From NCBI GenBank assembly GCA_022266195.1, contig WHVY01000001.1, forward strand, positions 17,050,001-17,114,000: 64,000 nt of DNA, written 5' to 3'. The DNA comes from Tetranychus cinnabarinus. Taxonomy: Eukaryota; Arthropoda; Arachnida; Trombidiformes; Tetranychidae. The notes below the pieces were generated by a model. It was not told where the DNA came from, searched no databases, and saw only the letters and a list, made by a program, of their open reading frames with translations. The first letter of the stretch is position 1. Each line of letters opens with the position of its first letter. Positions 13,161 to 24,105 of this stretch are shown in pieces. The position numbers were made by a program, and so were the translations under genes.

Positions 13161-13863
13161 TGACTGTTAGTTATTTCAGCTGATAATTTTGTCTGTTAGC
13201 ATCAGTTATTGAAATGGAGTGGTTAACAAGATTCAAGAAAAATAAATGAATTGATTCACCCTAATCTCGTAGGAAAGGTATGCAATGCTAAATATTTTTC
13301 AATTAAATTATTTAAATTCGCTCATTTGTATTAATCAATTCAATGAAATGCGATCCAAAACGATGGCATAGAGTCGATAGATACATGATGCACAATTGTA
13401 TTTGAAATTTTTTACTGTCATTCATTTGACATTAGGCTGAAATTCAAGTTACTCATTCGGAATTGAAAGACTTCAATGAGTAAATGAATTGAAAGAAAAT
13501 CCTTTAGAAAAAAAACTGGGTTAACTTGATGTAACACAGAAGTTTGGTTGAAATTTTGAGCACATTTTATTGAATGATAACAAACATGTCTCTTTACCAG
13601 TCATTTTAATCTGAGGCTTTAATTATCACTAACAACAGTTGCCATCAACTTTTCAGGATTAATAACTAAAGACAAACAAAATCGGTTTAAGCGAACCTCA
13701 AATTTTCATTGAAAAACTCGTTCACTCATGAAAAGGTAAAGATTAAAAGAGTTCACATAATCTTGATGATATTTAGCCTTTATAATTACAGTTCAACATT
13801 GACCATGAATTGACCATTAAATGATTGTATTGTCAAGTTAATATGTTAAAAAAAGTTACTCAC

Positions 13864-14323
13864 TTTATGTCAATGCTAAGGAGTTGAGCTAAACTTGGAT
13901 TTAATCCATACTTTTTTGTTCGAGTTGAAACTCTATTGTCATAAAAGGTTGACTTTAAAGTTGATTTTCCTGGTTTTTTGGTTGACAATGATTTCACTTG
14001 ATTAACTTTATCCTTTTTAATTGATCCAATTGGTTTAAGTTGTTGCTGTTTTTGTTGTTTGATATTATTATAATTATTCACAATTTTCACCAAATCACTA
14101 AAATCATCATCAACAATAACAATATCACCAAGATGGTTAACCGTTGAGAGGGAAGATGAAGATGAGACCAAAGTGTTGACTCCATGGTTTCCATTGCTTT
14201 TAACGTAATCAATGTTATTGTAATTTTCATTTCCAATTTGTACAGATTCAGTGTTTTTCAATTGCAATGAATTTAAAGATGATAACAATTTGCCATTTGA
14301 TAATGAATTTAAATTTTCACCAA
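13864..14323 (-). CDS. Unknown type II protein exon 3: low-complexity lumenal stem
   Basis: The acceptor follows a T-rich tract (TTTATTCAG|TT). The frame is continuous with exon 2, giving V126-GENLNSLSNG. The segment is Asn/Ser-rich with an acidic patch (VIVDDDFSDLV) and a strongly basic C-terminal part (KSLSTKKPGKSTLKS). The donor overlaps the TGA that would otherwise end the protein. Confidence 0.6.
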
Positions 14324-17300
14324 CTGAATAAAAAAAATAGAGAAGACCATTGAAATGAGAATTTGCTTAATAATTCTTGCCCAACTTTACCCCATTGACT
14401 CATCGCCAATTGCTTAAATATAACTTCAGAAAAAGTTATTCATTTTTAGCGTTTTTGTTTGATTCATTTCAAAGTTTCATTAAAAATCGATTATTAGAGT
14501 CTTGAAGGGAAGGTTCAAGACGAGTTGGTTTTAGTTACAAGAGCATAATATTATTCTTTGGCTAAATATTAGACTGAAAGCAAATTCAACGATTCATTGA
14601 AGGAAAAATTGCTTTGAAAATAGGACCAAAATTGCACTTGTAAATCTAGCGTTCCAAAGTTTTATTGGTATTCCCTAGTAAGTCTGAACATTGTTGAAGA
14701 ACAAGTAATTACAAGCTTTTCATTGCAACATTTCGTTCGAATCAACACTTGATAAAAAGCATTGATAGCAAATATCGCAAGCACATGACTATCGATTATT
14801 GATCGATATTCTCAAGTAAATGACCATCGATTTTAGATCGTTAATGAGACGCTAATGAATAATATAATAGTTATCGATGTTAACTTAGCTCAATATTTAA
14901 CTCAGATCACCCCAATAATTTTGAATCCCCAGTTTTAGTGATTGGGGAATCTTCAGTGGCTCTAGATACTTTTTTTATTGCTAATTTTCCCTGCAATAAT
15001 GTCTCAAGCAAGTTTTTTACGGAAACTGAACTTTTCAGATCAAGTTCGTTCATGGCATTCATCTATTCTTAGATATTCATCGATTATTTCATTTCAATGT
15101 TTTACGTTAGTCCCATCCCTCAACTCTAAGGCATTGAGATTATTTAAAAGGCGCTTTACATGGAAACAGTGAATCGATAATCATTTACCAATATATTGGT
15201 TTTTATATGCATTATTAGTTTTTATTCATTGCATGTTTTTGTTCCAATAAAACAATAATCTATCAACATTAATAGCAACAATAAAAGCAAACTTAACCAA
15301 TCAATTATGTTCATTTAATTTATTGCCCACAAAAACAGTCTGATAACTTGGATTCAGGTATCAAGCGTTATCCACCTGTTTATTAATTGAATCCAATTAG
15401 TAAACAATTAACATTAGTTTCTTGTAACATTAATTAATTAATTAATCTTTTCATTTATTCTCTTCTCTTCTTCCCTCACCTTTCCTTTCCTACCTTTCAA
15501 TTACTAAACTTGTTATTACTAATTGATAATTATTTACAATGGAATGGAAAATTAGTCCAAAAAAATAAATTGATTGTCAGGAAAACACCATCGATTGTGT
15601 TTGCAATATTGATGGTTAATTGTCATTGAACAAGAATGAAAAGAGTTAAAATCTCGAATCAATTGTCAATGAGTCTAGTTAAATTTCATTTATGAATGAA
15701 TTGCAAATTTAATCACCTGAACAAACAAACATTTCTCTATGTTTACCTGTAAATATCATTTGATTATTATAACAATTGGTTGACATATAAAGAGTTTACC
15801 TTCATTTTCCTCATTCAAACCTGAATCAAACAGAGAAAAAAACAGAGAATTGAATTTGATCTTGAAACTTTACTTTTTTGGCAACTTTGATCAGACTGAG
15901 ATTGGGTTTGAGCCAGCAATTTGGTTGCAATTAAAAATTTTTGTGGCTCAATTTCCGGTAAAAAGTCTGTCTCCAAGTGAAAAAAGTGAATTTCAGGTGA
16001 AGTACGATTCAAGTCTCAGTCAAGGTAGACTGTCATTTGAAGACAAAAATAAGGAAATTTTTTCTTCTTTTTCCTTTACTAACCAATCTGATCAAATTGA
16101 TTTTTTAAAATTTTGCTACAAATTTGTATTCAAATTAGCAATGTGTTCTTTCCGTGTTGAGTTTAAATTTTTTTTCATCATTCAGAGGATATTATTCAAG
16201 CTATTGAAGCAAAGTTTTTTGGATGAAAGTTTGTAGGAGATTGAATGACTGACTAGGACAGAGTTATTCACAAGCAACCAAGGATGAAAAGTAGAGCTAG
16301 AGATTAAAGTTAGTAGAAAGAGGATGATAAACATGATGATAGAGGAAAAGAGTGAGAGAGAAAAAAACGTTGAATTTGATGAGTTATCATCAAGTTGAAA
16401 CATTTCAGCCTTTCTCATTAGATTCAAATCCTATGAGAAACGTTAATCTCAACTTTTCTTGACTGATTAAGGGTTTCATCATGCAGTCATTCAGCATCGT
16501 TGACTTGGCCAGGCAGAGTCTCGATTTTGATGGGACAAGGTTGAGTGTTGCTCCCATCAAAATGGACAGTTGCTCAGCTGTGGTAATGTGGGAACAAAAT
16601 TTTTGCGGAAAATTGGAAAATTTAGTTTTTCTTTTTTCTCTTTCTTCTCAAACTATTGTCATCATTTTTTTATTGCTATTCACAATAATCATCATGAAAA
16701 TCATCATGCATTTCAAGTGAATAGGGTTATTTAATAAAATAATTGGCAATGAATTTGTGAATAAAGGTTGATAGTTGATTGAATCAAATTGAATAACTTT
16801 ACTCTTCCACTTTTGTACACATTAATTGTCAATCAAATGACAATAATAGCAGTGATAAAATATCAATCATTATGGCTAATTAATCATGAAATTTTACAAT
16901 AACATGATTTTGGCTACATTTTTGCGTTTTTTTTAACCAAAACTCGACTTGACTTTAGGCCTGTAAAGTTCATTTTTAATGCCTTCAAGTGACGAAATTT
17001 TCACCTCATCACTTATAAGGGAAAAATTTTGACCCCAAATTTTCAGGCCAACTTGGGACAATAACGATGACACATTCATAAATTGAACAGTTGATGATCA
17101 GCTTATAAATATATATAAAGTTTCAAGTGTTTTTTGTGTCGCCATTAAAAGCATAAAGATAAAGGGAAAGAAAAAAATATTGGAAGAAAAGGGCGCAATA
17201 AAGAAACGGTCAAAATTTTCATTTTTTGCAAAGTTGATGAGAAAAGAAAAAAAATTGATGTAAAAAAGTCGTTGAAAATGAAAAAGAGGGTGAAAAGTTA

Positions 17301-18318
17301 GCCAAGATTAAAAATGATGAGAAGATGAAATTCACTGGAACTTGGCGATAAAATAATCAACAATAAACATCTATTGTGTCCTAATGTAGAGTCAAAAAGG
17401 TTAACCTTGCGAAGTACAAACAAGTGAAATGACAATTAAATGTTTGACTTGGCAAGGTTAACCTTGTGGGTTGAAGTTGGGCAAGTCAATAGGGTAAAGT
17501 TACGTCAATTAATTTTCATATGAAAATGATGATTACCTTTAGAGGTTAGTTTTTGCTGTTGAATAGGATGTTGTTTTTGTGCTGATTGTTGATGTTGCTG
17601 TTGTTGTTGTTGTTCATATTCTCGTGATATTTGACGGTAAAGCACACGCTTTTTAAATGTATCACCATGTCCACTCTCAGGTGACCTTTGCTCATTAAGG
17701 CGAGCAAAGTCTTGACTATCAAGGAACCTGTTATAACATGAAATTAACACTAAATTAGAAATGAAAAAGGATATAATGGAATAATGGAATTGCAGGAGAG
17801 AAAAAAAATCTTTTTTTTCTCTTCATTCTTTCTGTATACACTTTTAGTCCATAAAAAATCATTATCAAAGATAATGTTGCTCATTATTATTATATTTGGG
17901 TGTTACTTGTTATATTAACATGGAAATGATGAAAATGTATTGAATCTTAGCGCAAAAAATGTTTATCCTTTTCATTGTTTCAAATTGCAATATTGAGTAA
18001 AATGAAAATGAAAAATTTTCTCTCACTTCAATAATGTTTAAATGAAGAAAAGAGTTTTTCTTTCATTGAGTGATTGAAGTGGGAAAAGATGTCCAAGTGT
18101 CGATATTGATTGAAATTGATTGATGATATTTACCTGTATGGCTTGGGATAATCAAATTGATCGTCAACAATCTTTGCATGAATTACAAACAATATGCATA
18201 GAGCACCACAAATGCCTATTAAAAATATCACAATGCGCTCCTTTAGACGCATAATTTCAATTGTATGGCAATGAGAATGATTTTTAGAGTGAAAATCACC
18301 GGTAAACTTTCGCGACAT
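13864..18318 (-). CDS. Type II membrane protein of unknown identity, first three coding exons (3'-incomplete)
   Basis: Exons 18318-18134, 17727-17537 and 14323-13864 join in matching phases (2, then 1) into 278 codons plus two bases. The start ATG has an in-frame TGA 21 bases upstream. The product has a short, basic, His-rich cytoplasmic tail, one signal-anchor helix at residues 29-47 (IVIFLIGICGALCILFVIH) and no cleavable leader. A lumenal stem follows, with a glutamine run (about 101-120) and a Ser/Asn/Lys-rich, basic stretch ending in GLNPSLAQLLSIDI. This layout is typical of Golgi glycosyltransferases, sulfotransferases and secretory-pathway kinases, but no catalytic domain is in view and I do not recognise the family. 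The last donor (AA|GTGAGT) overlaps an in-frame TGA, so the protein either continues in exons not found here or ends at 279 residues. Consistent splicing makes the gene itself fairly secure. Confidence 0.65.
14785..14885. repeat. ATCGAT-rich block
   Basis: Repeated TATCGATTATTGATCGATA-type words, like the other ATCGATTA blocks of the window. It is within an intron and has no clear borders. Confidence 0.4.
17397..17466. promoter_or_regulatory. Pair of AAGGTTAACCTT palindromes
   Basis: The 12-bp perfect palindrome AAGGTTAACCTT occurs at 17397-17408 and again inside the 14-bp palindrome CAAGGTTAACCTTG at 17453-17466. Both are in the intron just after exon 2 of the unknown gene. Paired palindromes suit a dimeric transcription factor. 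Function is unproven. Confidence 0.3.
17537..17727 (-). CDS. Unknown type II protein exon 2: stem with polyglutamine
   Basis: Acceptor TTATAACAG|G. It encodes FLDSQDFARLNEQRSPES and a Gln/His-rich run near residues 101-120 built from CAA/CAG/CAT codons, and ends LTSK. The donor is AAAG|GTAATC, phase 1. The polyglutamine is probably length-variable. Confidence 0.65.
17728..18133 (-). other. Intron 1 of the unknown type II protein gene (406 bp)
   Basis: A phase 2 GT/AG intron, A+T-rich, with nothing recognisable in it. Confidence 0.65.
18134..18318 (-). CDS. Unknown type II protein exon 1: cytoplasmic tail and signal anchor
   Basis: Residues 1-61 plus two bases. MSRKFTGDFH starts the protein; a second methionine at 23 (MRLKERIVIF) lies directly before the membrane helix and could be an alternative start. 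The donor is TACAG|GTAAAT, phase 2. The joined codon AG|G encodes Arg62. Confidence 0.65.
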
Positions 18319-20830
18319 TGATAGACATTTCCTTAATCATTCCAAGATGGACAAGTTGAATGATGTGAGACGGCTTTAAACACTGATATTGTGATGGACA
18401 CACACATAGGAAGAACACACAGAAAAGGTTCAACAATCGGCTGAACAATTTGGCTTCAATGATTAGCTTTTCTCCAACACAAGCATTCAGTCGAGTTGTG
18501 AAAAACTTTGTCGATACAGAGATTCAAGTAACTTCGTTCATTCAGTTTTATCCGTTTTTATCGATTCTTGTTACACTAAGTCAACCTTTTGATATGAACA
18601 TGGACGATCTACTAACAGTTACTGTTTGGGTTGTAGTAGTTTCACCAAGTGTATCATGTGAAATGATGATTACTATTAAGATTCTCTTTCTTTGACTGTC
18701 TGAATGAGAAGGCGGTCTGGAAAAGAGTAAAGAGAGTGCATTGTGAGACTAGGTTGGTCATGATGATGAGAAGATGAAGAAGGAGAAGAAGGTGAGAAAG
18801 AGTAAAAGAGAGAAAAGAGAGAAAAGAAATCGGGATAAAATTGATTGAGCATGATCAAAGTCAAACTCATGTTCAGATAGTGATAAAATTCATTGTCATC
18901 TTTACTCCTTTAGATGAAGCTTGAATACAACTTCTACTTTTACATTCACTGAGAGTAATTTTTAAATCAAATTTGATGATTCGATGAGTTTGAGATGAGA
19001 AAAAAAAGTTTCATCGATTCATCATCGGCAATTCATCAGGATAGATTTCAGAAAATATAAAAAAGTATATTTTTCGATGCTTGAGTTTTATTCCAATTCG
19101 GAACGGGAAATGCAAAATTTTGATGAAATTTCATCCAATTAAGCTTGTGTTTCGTTCATTTAATGTTTATGTCGAAACTGATTATTTAAATTTCGATCAA
19201 AACTTTTTTCGATTCATTGTTGGAATCATTTTTCATTTGGAAAATTCAATGTTGACTTTTAATTCATGATTATTGAGCTTGAATTTTGCAAAAGAAACAT
19301 TTTCCTTCTCAAATGGAAATCAATTTTTTATACAATTATTATCATGTTTCTGTTCATGTTTCCATCAACTATTAGTAATAAAGTTATAAACACAAATAAA
19401 GAGCAGTTTAATCAATCATTCAACCAACTTTGATCAAGTGAAACATGGAATTAAATTAACTCATTTGCGTTTTTTTACTCCAAGATCGTGATTTGAATAA
19501 TTTTGTTAAACAGACAAAATTGTTACATAAAACAAGAAACAAAAAAAGCAAAGCAAACTGATTGAGCAAAGAAGAAACAAAAATGAATGAAAATAGAAGA
19601 AAAAAAACACTTTTTACAGTTAAATGAAAGTTGATGAAACTCGATCAAGCGCACTAAATTAATCCATGAGAATTGTTTTACCCTGAAATGTTGATGTAAA
19701 AACAGGGTAAAAGGAACAAAAAGAGAAAGAAAAATATTGTTTCAAATCTTGAGGTAAGACTCGAACCGTGTTTACCTAGACCAAGATTGTGAATGTGTGT
19801 TTGTGTGTGTTTCAAGGTGCCAACAACAATCACATTAAACTTTGGGCCAATTGAAGAAGAAAGTATTTCTTTCAATAAAAGACGAAAAAAACGAAGAGAA
19901 ATGCACACAAAAAAAGGAACGAGAAAAAATCTTTTAAGTAACTTTCTTCTTTGTCTTCCTTCATCCCATCCTTTTACTGTTATTTGTTTCTCTTGTTTCT
20001 CATCATTTTCATCATTTTTTTCATTTCTCTTTACTCTTTATTCAACCTCATTTGTAGACCTTTTCAATATCAAGATGAAAAGGAGAACAAAGTTGCCCTC
20101 ATGAGATTGAATCCCAAGCGTTTAGTTATGCACAGTTATTTGTGTTGATGCTTTTACTCTTCATTTTCATCTGCATCATTCGTCTCTTACCTTTCACGTC
20201 ACATTTGTCATCTTTTTTCATCATCACATATCATCCAATGTTGAGGGCTGCAAAATGATTAACAAGGTAAAACAGTGCGCAAATTATTCACCTTTTGTAA
20301 TTCATCATTCACCATTTCATGATTTGCTTTCGTATAATGGAATAAAGTTTTGGAATAAATATTTATTTTCGAAAATTTCGATGAACTTCAAAACTGATTC
20401 GATTTTTTTGCCAAATTTTGACTTTTCCATCGATTCCGTTTTCAATAAATCCTTGTCTTATTTCAATAAATGATCGAAATTTCAAAATTAAGTTGCGATA
20501 ATTTTTTTTTGCTTTTTATTGAAATACTTTATCGAGTTGTGTACAGAACTTTTTTTTCGTTATTCAGTTAAATGACAATGAATTAGCATCGTATTTAAAC
20601 ATTCATTTTTTAACCGGAAAAAATAACATCTTTGCTCAGACGAGACAATCTTATTTGATAACAATTTTAATGATTAACTTTTGTTATATAAGTGTCAGCA
20701 TTGAAAGTTGACGAGTTTGTCGTTTTGCGTTATAATTATGTTCATTTCTGAAGAATGAAGAAACTAGAATAAAAATTTACATTCTATTATTCAAAATACT
20801 CAATTATCATCATTTTTTCGCCTTTTAATT
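18319..20830. other. Intergenic region between the polycystin 3' end and the unknown gene
   Basis: Should contain the promoter and 5' UTR of the unknown minus-strand gene, near 18319-18500. A (TG)n-like stretch lies at 19793-19812. No exon, RNA gene or clear element was recognised in the rest. Confidence 0.6.
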
Positions 20831-20836
20831 TTTATT
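20831..20836 (-). promoter_or_regulatory. Probable polyadenylation signal of the polycystin gene
   Basis: AATAAA on the minus strand, 66 bases beyond the TGA of the polycystin gene. It is the nearest canonical hexamer downstream of the stop. The A+T richness makes chance occurrence possible. Confidence 0.5.
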
Positions 20837-20902
20837 TTCGCTCATTTTTTCCTTTCCAAGTTTCGCCTTTTCTATTCGTAGTATTAGTGGTCCTTTGAAT
20901 GT

Positions 20903-23900
20903 TCATTTACGACTTGAAATTTCTTGCCAATCCAAAAGACCTCCACCTGATTGATTGAAATTTTGCTGATGCTGTGGGGTTGAAGTTGACTGGCGACGGG
21001 CTCGACGGGCTGCTCTTCCACCGGTCCTAACTCGTGCTCCAGGAGCGGGATAAAAGTCGTTGACATTTGTTTCCATGATTGTTGATGAGGTGACATTTGA
21101 CCTTCGTAAATTGGTATTCATCAAGTCTGTATACTTGGTCTTGCTTGTTGACAATGATTTAGATGTTGTTGGTGTTGCACCCACCGAGACGGCCGGTGAA
21201 CTGCCCGTCTTGGCGGATGAGTAAAATAGATCGTCAATGTGTGCAATAAACTGGTCAACCTTTTCGGGTAGCAGCTTCATCTGTTCGTGAATGGACAAGG
21301 TTTGGTTGGAAGGTTCATAGGAACCTGGATGAACTGAACCATGTCCGTCAATGCCCAGAATCTCTTTAAACTTGTTCAATACAAAGTTGACCATTTCAAA
21401 TTCATTGTTTTGCTTGGCAATGTCATGTTTAACCGTTTCAAAAGCCGATATAATTAGAGTCAAGAAAATGTTTACCAAAACAATTTGAGCAATGAGTACA
21501 AAGATGAAGAATGAAAGTGGACCCAGGGTTGGTGCTGCAGTGACCATTGCTTCAAAGTCAAACTTGCCAGTTACCATACCGAATGAAGTTTCAGCGGCAT
21601 TGACCAACGAACTAAAGTCGGGTAATGAAGTGCCAAAAAGAAGGTAAAACAGTTGAACAAAGGCAAAGAAGACGATTAGGAAAACGATGCAAAAAGATTT
21701 CAAGTCTTTTGAACATTGGTGAAGAGTCGAGTAGAGCAGGCCCATTCGCTTATTGAAACGCAGTAAACGGATAAACTTTAATATTCCGATAAATATGACG
21801 AAAGCCATGATGTAGCCAAAGAGCTCATCGATAAAGGTTACATATTGAAGTTTAATGTACCCATTGCCGTGAGTTCGATCAAAAATTTTGAGTATTGTAT
21901 GAGTTAATATTGAACGATAAATGTAAAGTCCAATGGCCACATAGGAGCATATAATGATGAAAAGTTCAGCCCAGTTCCAATAAGAGGTGAAATAGTAAAA
22001 TCCTTCAGAGCGAAGTTTTTTAATCTCACGAACGGTAAAGTAAATTATGAAACAAACGTAGGAAAGTTCACAGAGTATAACAAATAGACCGAAGCCCTGA
22101 TGATAACGGATGAGACGGACAACGTCTATCCGATAGTTGGGCACGATTCCACCGCCAGGCTGAAATTCAGCTACAATAGTGACTACGGTAAACAGGTTGA
22201 CTTGAGGATTGTAGGCTGAAAACTCGGCGAACACGGATCGGGTTCGACTGTCAATCCAACTGTTGTTTTTGAGAATAGCCAAGTTGGACAAAAGACTGGC
22301 TCGTGAGCCTTTCAAGGGAATGGTATAACCACCGCCCGAGTAGACATCAAGAAGTCCCCAAAAGGGTAGTCCATCGAGTTCGGATGGTTTACGATACTGC
22401 CAAGGAGTCTTCTTGGACTTGGACGGATTGACTAGCACAATGTCTTCACCTGGTAACTTGGTTGTAATGCCTTCTTCAAGTGGTCCAGCATCGTCCATGT
22501 CCATCTCTTCATAATCGGGTGATGGTGACTGTGCCAGTGACGAGTTTACTGGTGAAGTTAGTGGACCTTTCTTGTGAATTGCAGTGTGCAATGAGGTAAA
22601 GTTGAAAGGTGTCCAACCTTTACCATATGAACGACGATCTTCAAATATTATGTTTCCAAAGCTTCGACATTTGGCTCGTGATTTCAACAGCTTTTCCATT
22701 GTACCCGGCATTGAACAGGTTGACTCGCGTACTCTAGTTGATCGCAACACACCGTAACCCATGACACGGTTAACCCGATCATTGAGGAAACCACGCATTC
22801 CATAGGGTTGATAGTCATTGTACCAAGGACCGACAAGCAGCTCTGGAATCAAAGTCTTTTCAATCCATTCCCATAGGCCCTCTGTAGTTGATACCGAGGT
22901 GAATGCACTTCCCGTATTGGCTCCTTTGATGAAGGTTGCCTTGACTGCGTCTTTGGTCAGGAAGGCATTGGGATCACGGTTACCATATGAGAGTACAATA
23001 AGAAGCCAAAGGAAAACAAGATACGAGAAAATGTCTTTTAAAATGATGCCCATTTGAATCTCTTTGAGTCGCTCCAACTTTGCCCGTTCAAGTGCTGTCA
23101 AGTTGGGTGGTCGATAGTACTTGGCTCGACGTCCGCCTCGTCGACGAGTATGGGGAGACATTGAAGCCAAGTCATGTAGCCACTCTTCATCAGGCCTCAA
23201 TTCAAGGTCAATATCTTCCTCATCTTGCTCCGACTCATCAACATCAGCATCAGGTGCTTTGAATATGGTCGACAATATAATAGCCGTGAGAAACACTTTT
23301 ATCGGTTGAGTGATGAGGATTGAAGCGAAAAATGAAATTACAAGTGAAGTTAACCATTGACGAGTCTTTTTGTCCCCAAACTGGACTCCATAAGCCCACA
23401 AGAAAAAGACTGAGACGACCATGCATATGACACACAAGGCCCACCCAATATAACGACACCACCAAGGAAACAAAAATTGCTTCTTGGGCTTCTTCATGGT
23501 TCGCTTGCTCTTGCCCACTCCACTAGTCTTACTTGTCATACCAAATGCTGGATCATGTTGCACTGTACTTATGGTTCCACCCAAGACGGGTGAATCTGTA
23601 ATGGAAGGTCGATCAATGGTGGCGATGGGAGAGACTGTAGATGCTGATGCAGAACCAGAGTCGGGGGTTAGCTTCTTGTAAGGTATACCTTGCCTCTTGG
23701 CAGTCTCTTCAAGTCGCGATGGTCGTAACCGTCGAAGTCGTGATTTACGGAAAAACAAGACAATCAAAAAGGTGGGCGGGAAAACTATCAAATTGGACAT
23801 GAAACCTATTCCAATTTGCTCAGGACTCAATGTAAACGGTCCAAACTCTAGAGCCGAAGCTCGAGGCTTTGGTGGCGCCTTTTCATACCACATGGCATTG

Positions 23901-24105
23901 ACTAGCATAGACAAGTACAACATGGCCATGCAACAAGAAACCCGTTGAACTCGAGTAAACCTGGATCGAGTTGGCCTGAGAAACACTGAGAACCACAAAT
24001 GTCCATCCTTGAGACCTTTTGATGTTTTATTGTGAAACAAGTGGCTAAACTCGGTTGCCTCACCAAGACCAGCAACTGGAATAAGACGATCTATAACGCC
24101 ATCAC
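20903..24105 (-). CDS. PKD1-like: Polycystin-1-like exon 8: membrane helices 2-11, TOP domain, channel module, C-terminal tail
   Basis: Residues 2284-3350. It contains the end of PLAT, helices at 2335-2357, 2381-2403, 2500-2523 and 2534-2565, S1 at 2638-2656, and the TOP/polycystin domain with DVYSGGGYTIPL and RIDVVRLIRY. S2 is at 2952-2975, S3 2994-3015 (YWNWAELFIIICSYVAIGLY), S4 3041-3063, S5 3085-3108, the pore loop near 3113-3135 (SFGMVTGKFDF) and S6 3145-3171. A possible short helix near 3228-3245 (LLPEKVDQFIAHIDDLF) lies where PKD1 has its coiled coil. The tail is basic and Ser/Thr/Gln-rich. The stop is TGA at 20903-20905. Confidence 0.96.

Larger units (their letters stand above)
1..13863. 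other. Region without recognisable coding exons, downstream of the unknown gene
   Basis: No open frame on either strand shows a domain or credible splice borders. Because the unknown minus-strand gene lacks its 3' end, part of this region may be a long intron of that gene. The supported contents are repeats: a 133-bp inverted-repeat element (1839), a MITE (1995-2390), a two-copy direct repeat (10136-10560), an ATCGAT block (12728-12885) and a tRNA-derived sequence (12890-13160). Between them the sequence is A+T-rich with purine and pyrimidine tracts. Confidence 0.7.
14324..17536 (-). other. Intron 2 of the unknown type II protein gene
   Basis: A 3.2-kb phase 1 intron. It contains an ATCGAT-rich block (14785-14885) and a pair of AAGGTTAACCTT palindromes near its 5' end (17397, 17454). 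An open frame at 15850-16236 on the plus strand lacks any recognisable domain, opens with TTG, and I treat it as chance. Confidence 0.6.

Noticed and set aside
15850..16236. 128-residue open frame on the plus strand in an intron of the unknown gene
   Set aside because: It starts with TTG, has Phe/Lys/Ser bias expected from A+T-rich sequence, shows no domain and has no credible splice or promoter context.
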